Assembly: GCF_028453695.1 (NCBI RefSeq)
Contig: NC_135779.1
Coordinates: 4,154,001-4,218,000, forward strand
From: Augochlora pura
Lineage: Eukaryota > Arthropoda > Insecta > Hymenoptera > Halictidae
Length of the DNA stretch: 64,000 bases
Reading direction: 5' to 3'
Of the stretch, positions 41,301 to 53,300 are shown in pieces. Below the pieces are notes generated by a model that was not told where the DNA came from, made no database searches, and saw nothing but the letters and a program-made list of their open reading frames with translations. Position 1 is the stretch's first letter; every line of letters begins with the position of its first letter. The position numbers and the translations under genes are program-made.

Positions 41301-44300
41301 GATCACCGATCGCTCTGCATTCAGCATAAAGTCCGCATGGACTTGGAGCACATGGATCACCAATCGGTGGAATCGGCGTGACTGGGAAGAAAACAGATAA
41401 GCAGACAATTAGACATCCAAGATAATAATGTGTCTGATATTATTACAAGATCGCAATAGTAATAACCTGTCTGCGGGAAGCATCTAGAGAACGGATCTCC
41501 GGTAGTGCCCTGTGGACAACTGCACAGCGGATTATGATTGATGACACGACAGTTTGCTCCGACTCCACAAGTTCCCGGACAAGGATCCGTGCACTTATGC
41601 TTGTAGCAAGCTCTATTCTGTGGGCATTCAGAGTTAACGACGCACTCGGGCCTGCAATTCGGGGGAGTTCCGATGAAGTTCTCCTGACAGATGCAGACAG
41701 CTTGTTCGTTCACAGCTCTGCATAAGCTGTTTGGTCCACATGGTGATGGACTGCAAGGGTCTAAAACTGTAGCCTCCGTGTCTGCTACTATTGGTACGTT
41801 GCAGATGGTAAACGGATCTCCCACATAGCCAGGTTCACAGGTACACGTTGGAATGTGGTTGATGACAGAGCACTGAGCTCTGACTCCGCATATTCCTGGA
41901 CAAGGATCCTCGCACTTGTTCCGCACACAGGCTTTGTTCGTCGGACAGTCCGAGCTGAGAATGCACTCTGGTTGGCAGCCTTCGTAAGGATTGCCGTGGT
42001 AGTCGTCGATGCATATGCAGGCCCCGACGTTGTCGCGTTGTTGACAGACTGCGTTGGGACCGCAAGGTGAGGGCTCGCAGGGATTGATTGCTTCCTCTGA
42101 ACAAAATCAATTTGTTTAAATATGTAACGATAGAAATTAATTTTCAAATCGCTTATCACAAACATACCTTCCAGCTCGACACACTGCACGAACGGATTCC
42201 CAGTGAATCCACCAGTACAGGTACATATAACAGCATGGTTGACAACGATGCACTTGGCGTTCTCCGCGCAGGATCCCGGACAGGGATCCGTGCACTTTGA
42301 ATTGATGCAGGCCTTGTCGGTAGGGCAGTCGGGATTGATTAGACACTCTGGACGACAAGATGGCGGGGTTCCTATATATGTGGGCAGGCAAGAGCAAGAT
42401 GGATAGCCGTTGACATCCTGACACTGGGCATTCGGTCCGCAGGGTGACGGGTTGCAGGGGTCTCCAGTGTCCTTGGAATCTGGCATGGCTGAACAGATTT
42501 AATTATAAGTATATCTGTTATGAATATTAATATATTTTAATGACAGTCGTAATGACAGCCGTTCTTACTCTGCATATCGTAGCAACTCTTGAAAGGATCT
42601 CCAGTTTGGCCAGGCAAGCAACTGCAGATCGGCGAATGATTTATCACTTCGCACCTCGCGTTCAGACCGCAGGAGCCTAAGCAGGGATCTGTGCACTTCT
42701 TGTTAACGCAGGCTCGAGTCGGTGGACACTCCGAGCTGACTACACACTCTGGTCTGCAGGATGGTGGGGATCCGAGGTATCCTTGCAGACAGGAACAGAC
42801 TGCATGGTCCTCTACGTTGCGACACTGGCTGTTCGGTCCACAGGGTGATGGAGAGCACGGGTCCCTCGATGGCATTGGAACTGTAACAGATTATGCAGTT
42901 AAGAAAAGTTGAATTCTCGAGTGAAACCATTAATATCCTTGCGTCGGGTTTTTATTCACCTTGGGGCTGGATACGACAGCTGACGAAAGGATCTCCGACA
43001 TATCCAGGAGGACAAGAGCAGCTGGGTATGTGGTTGATGATGTCGCACAGGGCGTTTTGACCGCAAGCTCCTGGACAGGGATCCTTGCACTTGTTTCGCA
43101 AGCAGGTCCTGTCGCGAGGACATTCCAGATTGAGAACGCATTCCGGACGGCAGGCTTCGTAAGGATTGCCAATGTATTCTGGGAGACACTGGCAGTCGCC
43201 ATTCGTGCAGAGAGCGTTGGGTCCGCAAGGTGATGGGCTACAGGGGTCGCTTACTGGTGGCAACGTGGCTAAAGGAAACATTTGTAATAGATAACTCCAA
43301 AACTTTGGGCATTCATGTACAATAGAGTGAATGGTGTTCTTACTCGGAGGAAGGATGATGCATTGCGTGAACGGATCACCGGTGAATCCAACCATGCAAG
43401 TGCACACAGGTATGTGATTGAGGACATGGCACTGAGCGTTCACTCCGCAGGAGCCCACACAAGGATCCTGACACTTCTGATTGACGCAAGCAAGGTGGCT
43501 CTTGCACTCGGAGCTTAGAATGCACTCTGGCCTACACTCGGGAGGAACTCCAATGTAATTTGGCAGACATGAACACGCAGGATTTCCGGATATAACTTGG
43601 CAGAGAGAGTTTGGTCCACAGGGCGACGGAGTGCATGATGGCGGGCGTTCCGTGCCGGTTGTAATGTTGAAAGCTAAACAATGAACGAAAAAGTTTGTAA
43701 ATTCTTTGACGAACAATAAGTGCGTAAATATGATCTCTGTTTATCTCCAGAATGAAGTCTCACCGATAAGCGAACACTGAGTGAAAGGATCACCAGTGAA
43801 TCCAACAGGACACGAACAAATGGGATTATGATTCTTGGTGGTGCACTGAGCTCTCAGTCCACAGGTGTTCGGACAAGGATCAGTACATTTCTTGTTCAAG
43901 CAGGCCAAATGAGGCGGACATTCACCGTTTGCGACACATTCCGGTCTGCAACTTGGTGGAATTCCGCTGTAATCTGGGAGACAGGTGCACACAGCTTGTC
44001 CATTCACTTCGCGACACTTGCTGTTGGGTCCGCAGGGCGATGGCGAGCATGGATCTAACGGAGGTCCTTCTGAAAAAGCATTTGCAGAAATAAATGTCAA
44101 CCACTACATTCATCCTCCAATCGAAACAAAATACTCGATTAATAATAGCAAATTTTGATAATTCTTCGCAGTTGGTTAACAAACTTACTCGACATTTCCC
44201 TAATCTCACAAGCGAAATACGGGTCTCCCGTGTATCCAGGAGGGCAAGTGCACATAGGTACGTGTTGCTGAACATTGCAGATGGACAAAGTACCGCAAGT

Positions 44301-47300
44301 GCTTGGACAAGGATCGGTGCACTTGAACCCAGTGCAAGCCAACTGTGGAGCACAGTCGTTGTTCGACTCGCACTCTCTGTGACATCCTCTATCGTTGTCG
44401 TAAGGATCGCCGATCAGATCTGGAGGACAGGCGCAAGCTCCAGCGCCGTTCCTCTCGCGGCACTGAGCATTAGGACCGCAAGGATTCGGCGAGCATGGAT
44501 TAGCCACGCTGATGTCTGTCGCTAATCAGGTAATAACGATAATAAATACGGCCAAGTAGATCAAGAAAAAATGAAAACTTACTCGGACTCGGTGCCAAAG
44601 TGCATCTGACAGAAGCATCGCCTTCGTAGCCCTCAGGACAAGTGCAGATGGGGAGATGGTTCTGAACATTGCACCTGGCCAGTTCCCCGCAAGCTCCAGG
44701 ACAAGGGTTCTTGCAGCGTTGGTTGATGCAAGCGGCCGAGTGGAAGCACTCGGAGTTATCGGTACATTCTGGCCTGCAGTTCGGAGGACGTCCAATGAAG
44801 TTAAGCAGACATGAGCAAGCTGGCTGAGAACCGATCACTCTGCACTGAGAGTTTGGTCCGCAAGGATTCGGAGAGCACGGGTTTTCAGCTCCCTTGCCCG
44901 GCACATCGGATATGTTGTGTCTAGTGCATTGAACCAATGGATTGCCAGTGAATCCAGGTGCACAGGTGCAGATCGGATTGTGGTTCACAGTCAGACATTT
45001 GGTGTTCAGTCCGCAAGATCCTGGACAAGGATCGGCGCACTTGTTCTCAATGCACGCTTTGTTCTGGGGACACTCGGAGCTGACCGTGCACTCTGGACGA
45101 CAGGTTGGTGGTATGCCTACGAATCCTGGTTGGCAGAGACACACGGCGTGCTCGTTGTGAACACGACAGTTGCTGTTGGGTCCACATGGTGATGGCTCAC
45201 AAGGATTCTCCGGGATTGGTTGAGGCCTGTCCTCGAATCCGACGCAAGCATTGAAAGGATCGCCTGTGTATCCTGGTAGACAGGAGCAGGATGGAGCGTG
45301 GTTCACCACTCTGCAGGTAGCTCCCTGGCCGCAGGTGTCGGGGCAAGGGTTCACGCACTTGTTGTTCAAGCATGCCTTATCGCGATCGCAGTCGGTGTTC
45401 GTAACGCATTCAGGTCTGCAGCCTGTGTAAGGATCGCCGATATACTCTGAGAGACATGTGCAGGATCCTACGCCATTCCTCTCATTGCACACTGCGTTAG
45501 CACCGCAAGGAGATGGGTTGCATGGTGTCCGAGGTTGTTCTGTGGTAGTGGGTACTGTGAGATGAGAAAAAGTTGAAGATATAAAAACGTTCCATATGTT
45601 TGATATCACAGTTTTGGGACATTTCGGATACGCTACCTTCCACGATCAGAGTGCACTCGGTGAATGGATCCCCAGTGAATCCGGGGCTACAGGTGCAAAC
45701 AGGATTGTGTTTGACGACATTGCAGAAGGTGTTGATGCCGCAAGAGCCGGGGCAAGGATCGACGCACTGTTCGTTCTGGCAAGCCAAATTACCGGGGCAG
45801 CCCTCGTTGATGACGCATTCCGGTCGGCAGTTGGGAGCTCTGCCTACATAGTTAGGTAGGCAGGAACAGGCAGGGAAGCCGTCTATCACGCGACATTGAG
45901 AGTTCGGTCCGCAAGGCGATGGGAGACATGGGTTGCCACTTGGTTCTGATTCTGGTATCTTGCCTTCAGCTGTAACATTACAACAGAATAAATCGGATCT
46001 CACGTTGGATCTGTACACGTTTGAAAGACCGAGCGATCCTTACGTTCTTTGACGCATCCGAAGAACGGATCACCGGTGTATCCGGAGGAACAACTGCACA
46101 CAGGATTGTGATTGATCACTTGGCAGTCGGCGTTCTGTCCACAAGTACCCACACAAGGGTCACCACACTTCTGATGGATACAAGCTGCGTTCTGAGCGCA
46201 ATCGGTGCTGACTACACATTCTGGACGACATTGCGGTGGACTACCAACGTAGTTCGGCTGGCAAGAGCAGACTGCGTGGTTGTCGATCACTCGGCAGTTG
46301 CTGTAGGGTCCGCAAGGAGACGGTTGACATGGATCGCCCGGGAGTGGTGTGACTAAAAATTGCAGAAAATGAAATAAATATTTCGATCGAAGCGAAGATT
46401 ACATAATAATTATGGCTATAACAGCAAGCTTACCAGGTGCCAAATGACAGGATTTCAATGGATCGCCAGTATAATCGGACAAACAGCTGCAAGCGGGTTG
46501 ATGGTTGATAACTTGACACTGTGCGTTCAATCCACAAGCACCCAGGCAAGGATCCTTGCATTTGTTGTTTATGCAAGCCTTCGACTGTGCGCAATCAGAA
46601 TTCTGAACACATTCCGGTCTGCATCCTGCGTAAGGATCGCCGGTATAGTCAGGCAAACAGGCGCAGGATCCGACTCCGTTTCTTTCTTTGCAAACAGCAT
46701 TCGCTCCGCAAGGCGATGGGTCACAAGGTAATGACACCGGGTAAGAAGCTGTTGCATGTAAGATAGTGATTTAATATTCGTAATCGATCAAAGATCATTA
46801 AAACACTGTAGAAAGATTTCTCAAGTTCGGAGGAACCAAGAAGCCTACCTTTGCTGCACCCAGAGAAAGGATCCCCTTCGTATCCACTATAGCACTGACA
46901 CATGGGTCGATGATTCTGGACCGTGCAGTTCGTGTTGAATCCGCAAGATCCAGCGCAAGGATCCACACACTTCTTCTGGACACAGGCGAGGTAGTTAGGA
47001 CAATCCTGATGGATCAGACACTCTGGCCTACAGTTCGGCGGTGCTCCGAACATGCCGCTGATGCAAGTGCAGACAGGATGATCCTCTTGCACTCGGCAGT
47101 CTGCGTTTGGTCCGCAGGGAGATGGTACACAGGGGTTCTTGGATCCAGGTGTCGGTACAACTATTGAGAAGAGAGCAATATTGATTAGAATATCGAATCA
47201 GCAGAAAGCAAAAGTTCCTAGAAGTAGACTTCTACCTTCTTTAACGCATTGAGTGAACGGATCTCCAGTGAACTCGGGAGGACAACTACAAAGAGGATTG

Positions 47301-50300
47301 TGGCTGACGACTTGACATAAGGCATTCTGACCGCACAAGCCGGGGCAAGGGTCGCTGCACTTTTGTCCTATGCAAGCTAAGTGTATAGGACAATCGGAGC
47401 TAACTAGACACTCTGGCCGACAAGATGGAGGTATGCCGTGGTATCCCGGACTGCAAGAGCAGACTGCACGGTCATTCATCACACGGCAGATGCTGTGCGG
47501 ACCACAGGGCGATGGCATGCAAGGATTCTGCGCCGGGAGTGCTGAAAATTTAATTAATTGCTGTCATTTTCATATTATTCTATCAAGTTGCGATTAGTGC
47601 AAATTATGAATTAATTTTTACACTCGTCATTGAATTCGTTCATAAGACTTACGTGATTTCTCAATCTTGCAAGATCCGAACGGATCTCCAGTGTATCCAG
47701 GCAGACATGAGCAAACAGGAACATGGCTGTCCACCTCGCACTTCGCATTAGCGCCGCACACGCCTGGACAAGGATCTCTGCAGTGTTGATTAAAACAGGC
47801 CAGATGAGATTCGCAGTCCTGGTTTACGATGCACTCGGCCTCGCAACCGTCCATGTAAGGATTTCCCATGTACGGTGGAACGCATTCGCATCTGGCGATG
47901 CCGTTCGCGTTGATGCAGATCGCGTTCTTGCCGCAAGGGATCAACAAGCATGGATCGTGAACATTGGATGGTGGTGCTGAAAATATGTACAATCTCCATA
48001 TTGCAATAGTTCTTCGCAACGAGCAATTCAAGCAGATAATGAAGACTTACATGCACAGCTCTGGTAAGGATTGCCGACAGTGTTCTCGGGGCAGTAGCAA
48101 GGTGGTATTCTGTTCGCGTCGCAGCTTGCACCAAGGCCGCAAGGGTTAGGCTCGCATTGGTCGGTTTTCGGTACACATCCTCTGATCGTATTGGGACTTT
48201 CGATGTAACCGGGCAAGCAAGTGCACTTAGATAGCCCATTATGGAGAAGAGTGCATTGGGTGTTGGGTCCGCATGGCGACGGGTCGCAAGGGTTACTGGG
48301 CAACACGCATGGGGTCAGAGGAGGATAACCCTCGTAACCTGGCAGGCAGAAGCATCTGATGTCACCTGCTACCAAACGACAGCCTGCGTTGATTCCGCAC
48401 GGATTGCCTTGGCAATTGTCGCCGTCTGGAACTGCATCGTCAGTGTTATTAATAGACCGATGGAAGGTCTCACATTAGGAAGTCATCTAAGCTACTTACT
48501 GCATTGCTCGAACGGATTACCAGTCAAGCCCTTCGGACAGAAACAGACAGGATTGCCATTGTCGTTCTCGCACATTGCGTCCAAACCGCAAGGATTCGGG
48601 ACGCAAGGATCCGTGGATATCACGGTGCAACCGATCAAAGGATTTCCTTCGTAGCCTAACAGACACTTGCACTGTGCTTGATGGTTCACTGGCTGACAGA
48701 TCGCCTTCTCGCCACAATCTGTCTCCAAGCAAGGATCGATGCATTGTCTGTTTAGACGATCGCAGTACTTGCTTGGTGGACAATCCTCGTTGTAGTGGCA
48801 GATGTTCTTTCCTTCGTCGTCTGAAGAAAACGATGAAAATTGTTCATCAAAAATTGATTCGATTCAAAGAAGACATCATTAAATCTTCTACTTTAAAGAA
48901 TCCGAAGTTGTTTTATGTATTCTTTTATGTTATTCATTTCTTAATAAAAAGATATAATATAAGTCATTCGATAAATATTAAGGAGACATCTTAATAAGGA
49001 GATAATTACCCATTGCGCAATAGAGGAATCCGTTTCCATGGTAGCCGTCGTCGCAGCTGCACTCTGCTCGATGGTTCGAGTTCACGCAGACTGCATTCTT
49101 GACGCAGGGGTTCCGGTTCAGGCAGGGTTCCTGGCAAGTGCCCGCGATGCACGCCGCAGTCAACGGGCAATCTTTGTCGCTAGTGCAACCCGCTAGAGAA
49201 AGATTGAGGAAGCCCGTATAGCCCCGAGAAAGTGTGCACAGGTACGATGGACAGAGAAAAGGAATCGCGAGTTTGCGTGCGAAGACGCTGCTTAGGCGGA
49301 GATCAGCTTGTATGAAACAACGATCAGTGCGCCGGATTCAAGACCGTAACAAAAGTACTCAAACAATGAGAAACAATTCAAGATTCTCTTAGAAAACTAT
49401 TGAAAAATGAAGGAAAATATCGACAGCTAATACTGAAGACTACAAAGATAAAAATCGTGGAAGATAGAAGATATCGAGTGCGCTGAAAATGTCGAAATTA
49501 CGCCGGTAGACGCGCAATATATGTATATGTACAGTATGTATGTACATATTTACAGATCTGACAAGACAGACGCGCGGAGGATTCGAGTTCTCGTTTCTGT
49601 ACAAACCTTTGACGCATGTGTTGGATGCTGGGTCGCACTGCATGCCGGGCGGGCAGTAAGGACAATTGGTGTCGTTCAGTACGTCTGTGGAAATGTAGAG
49701 AACGTTTGATTAGTCCTGTGGAGGTTGGAAGGACAGCGGAAATTTCGCTGTAGGGATCTACCTTTCACGCAAACTGGTCTGTGGTCTTGCACGTGGCAAA
49801 CTTCGACGAAGTCGCACGGGTTCTCGACGGTGCACGGGTTGAGGCACTGTTGGTTTATGCAGGCCAGCTGGGAGAGACAGTCGTCGTGCGTTCTGCATTT
49901 GGTATCTACCAGAACGGACAGAGTATTAGAGCCTCGAAGCAGCATTCCTTCGATTCGTAACACTAAACGCGATCCACATGTTTGTATCGTTTAATGATTC
50001 CAAACTGGATTTATCCAGCAATTCCTTCGAACGATCGTAAACGAGTGGTTTCGTTGAACGAGAATCGTTTTCAATAAAAAAAAAAATTATAAAGAGTGCA
50101 CTATAATGATAAACACAGAAAACACATTCACTTAATTCCTAAAACATATAATGGTTTTCGTGTTACTTGTGTAAAGCCCAGAAGTAGTGGTTAGTATGTT
50201 CGCTCTTGTAGGAAACTCTCAGCTGCGTGTCTTATTGAAATGATCGAATGGCATCGTCGCTGATAATTTCCTTCGAAAGCGTACGTTACGGAAACATTAC

Positions 50301-53300
50301 AATTAATTGTTACAGATAGATAAGCGAGAAGAGGTCACGTGCAGAGGCACATTAATGTACAGCATGCAAAGAGCGCTAATGCAGCAGGTCCATGTCAGCA
50401 TTGGATGCCGGCAATCTAATTGACAATTTCTACGTCAGACATTCGACTGGTGCGCGATGCCTGCCCGGTATCGCTTCCGGTATAATATTCACGATCGAGA
50501 CCGAACAGCTCGAAGGGTCTGCGGACCAAGCAACAACTCTCCAGAATTGGTTGCCACCAATTTTCATCTGGATACGACGAAGAACACACTGGAGACACGT
50601 TTTTCGTGGAGACACATTGGTTTGGTGAACACGAGAACATTTACAAAAACTCCCGACAAGAATGATCTTTACCTGGGAGTACGCTACAATTAGATGTACT
50701 CTGGTCGACTGTTAGGTTGAAGCACACGGGCCGATCGATCGGTACCTCGCATTTAGACTTATCTGTGCACGGTTCATCGGTTTTGCAAGAACAGCTACCG
50801 TTCGAACAGATATCGCACCCTGATTCGGGCGTTGTTGTCTCAGGTTGTTCGGTCGTCGAGTACATTTCTGTAGAGTACTGTTCGGTATTTGTTGTATGGT
50901 CTGTGGAATACGATTCGGTTGTCGAAGTGGGTTCAGTAGAATACGGTTCGGTTGTCGAAGTGAATTCTGTATAGTGTAGTTCGGTTGTTGAAGATGTTTC
51001 TGTAACCTGATCGATCATCGAAGTTGTTGTTGAGGATTGATCGACGACTTCTTCGGTGGTAGTTGACGGTTTTGTAAAGTGTTCTTTAGTTGTTAAATAA
51101 TATTCTGTCGTTGAAGGCTTTTCTGTGGCATACTGTTCCGTTGTTAAATAATGTTCTGTAGTGTGCTGTTCAGTTGTTAATTGTTGTTCTGTGGTGTACT
51201 GTTCAGTTATTAATAGTTGCTCTGTAGTATACTGTGTAGGTGTTGAATACTGTTCTGGGGTCGAAGATTGTTCTGTAGTGTATTGTTCTGTTGTCGAATA
51301 TTGCTCTGTTAGGTATCGTTCAGTTGTCGAATATTGCTCTGTTGTGTATTGTGCAGTTGTCGAATATTGTTCTAGCGTAGAAGGTTGTTCTGTAGTGTAT
51401 TGTTCAGTTGTTGAATATTGTTCCGGCGTAGTAGGTTGTTGTGTAGTGTATTGTTCTGTTGTTGAATATTGCCCCGGCGTAGTAGGTTGTTCTGTAGTGT
51501 ACTGTTTAGTTGTGGAATATTGTTTTGTAGTGTATTGTTCAGTTGTAGAATATTGTTCCGACGTAGTAGGCTGTTCTGTAGTGTACTGTTTAGTTGTTGA
51601 ATATTGTTCTGTAGCGTATTGTTCAGTTGTTGAATATTGTTCCAGCGTAGTAGGTTGTTGTGTAGTGTATTGTTCTGTTGTTGAATATTGCTCCGGCGTA
51701 GTAGGTTGTTCTGTAGTGTACTGTTTAGTTGTGGAATATTGTTTTGTAGTGTATTGTTCAGTTGTAGAATATTGTTCCGACGTAGTAGGTTGTTCTGTAG
51801 TGTACTGTTTAGTTGTTGAATATTGTTCTGTAGCGTATTGTTCAGTTGTTGAATATTGTTCCAGCGTAGTAGGTTGTTGTGTAGTGTATTGTTCTGTCGT
51901 TGAATATTGCTCCGGCGTAGTAGGTTGTTCTGTAGTGTACCGTTTAGTTGTGGAATATTGTTCTGTAGTGTATTGTTCAGTTGTCGAATATTGTCCCGGT
52001 GTAGTAGGTTGTTCTGTAGTATATTGTTTAGTTGTCGAAGGTTGTTCTGTAAGGTATTGTGTAGTTGTTGAAGACTGTTCTGTACTATACTGCTCACTCG
52101 TCAGGAATTGTTGCGTAGTCCTATCGGTATAATACTTTTCAGTATTTTCAGGGTATCGTGTAAAATATCCTTCGTCTGTCGTATACTTTTCACTCGTAAC
52201 CATTTCGGTTGTAGATCCTAGGGTTGTCTCATGAATCAAAGGATATTGAGCAGTGACAGTAACTGTCCCATGCTCTAACTCAGTAACTTCAGTTTCTAGA
52301 GGATATTGTGCTGTCACAGTAACTAGAGTAACCTTTTCAGTAGTCGTTTGCTCTGGAGCTTCTGTAATGACCTGCGTTTCCGTCGAATGTTCTTCGAGCA
52401 TAGAACTTTCAGTAGGAATTAATGGAACAGTTGTATCTTCAGATTCTGTAACATGTATCGGTGTTTCAATAGTGTATACAGGAATAGCCGTCACTGTGAA
52501 AATCTCTTCCACAGGCGACTGTGACGAGTGTCTGTCAAACGTAAGCGGCGTCACTATCACAACATTATCCGTTGTATTTTGAGATATTGACTCCGTCCCT
52601 ACTGTGCTTTCCTCAGTCGTGTATTCTGTAGTTTCCGGTCGCAAAGTTGTCGCGATCTCAAAACCTGTCGTCTCTATTGCCTCGCCAGTTGATGGCATAG
52701 TTGTCATAGTTACAACAGAAACAGTTTCTGTGCTTTCCTCGGAACTACCAGGACCAGTGTGTACTTCGAACGAGCTACTAGTAGAAACAGTACTGTCTGG
52801 AACAGTTATCTGTACTGTGACACTCTCGGAAGAATCTTCGGTAGCTGTAGTCGCCAAAGTGGAACCTTTATCTACAATCGAAGTTTGTGTGCTTTCTTCG
52901 GCGTACGGAACGGTCGAAACCTCCTCGAAAGAAGTCACAGTGCTAATTGCGGACTGTGTGGTCGTCGATAGTGTAGATGTCTCGGTGTATTCTAGTGTCG
53001 AGTGTTCAACGGCAGGCGTAGTGTTAGTGTCATTGCAACGATCATCTGAATCGTCGCAGCCGCAAATTGGCCTGTGTGCTTTAACGCGACACCGAGCTAC
53101 CGATTGACAGTGGCCGACGCAAGGATCAACGCAGGACCCATCGACACAGGCTTCTGTGTCGTTGCAGTCGTCGTCGGACTCGCAGCTATTGTCGGGCGTG
53201 TGCTGAGATGCTGCGGATACAATACAATATAAACAACAGTAATCGATACATACAGGCGATACGAAGAGAGACTTAAAAGGGTAAGAGAGGCTGAAAGAGA

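Noticed and set aside
1..47976. Several separate tandem genes instead of one
   Set aside because: Every array exon is phase 1 on both sides, and no start context, signal peptide, terminal stop or intergenic gap is seen between cycles.
53..48000. Many plus-strand frames of 60-190 codons across the array
   Set aside because: All mirror the Cys-rich exons on the other strand. Their boundaries do not match any splice or start context and their composition is just the complement of the EGF/DPY codons.
50416..50640. Cys-containing minus-strand frame next to the Thr-rich exon (CSPNQC, PVCSSS)
   Set aside because: Cysteine spacing fits neither EGF nor DPY, and no phase-1 acceptor/donor pair stands out. 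The good donor at 50672 and the good acceptor at 49905 join directly in frame.
51161..52132. A 323-codon plus-strand frame of repeated CSVVEYCSVVYC-type words
   Set aside because: It is the antisense of the Thr-rich tandem repeat. A repeat without stops in one antisense frame stays open for its whole length. The minus-strand frame continues a well-spliced gene.
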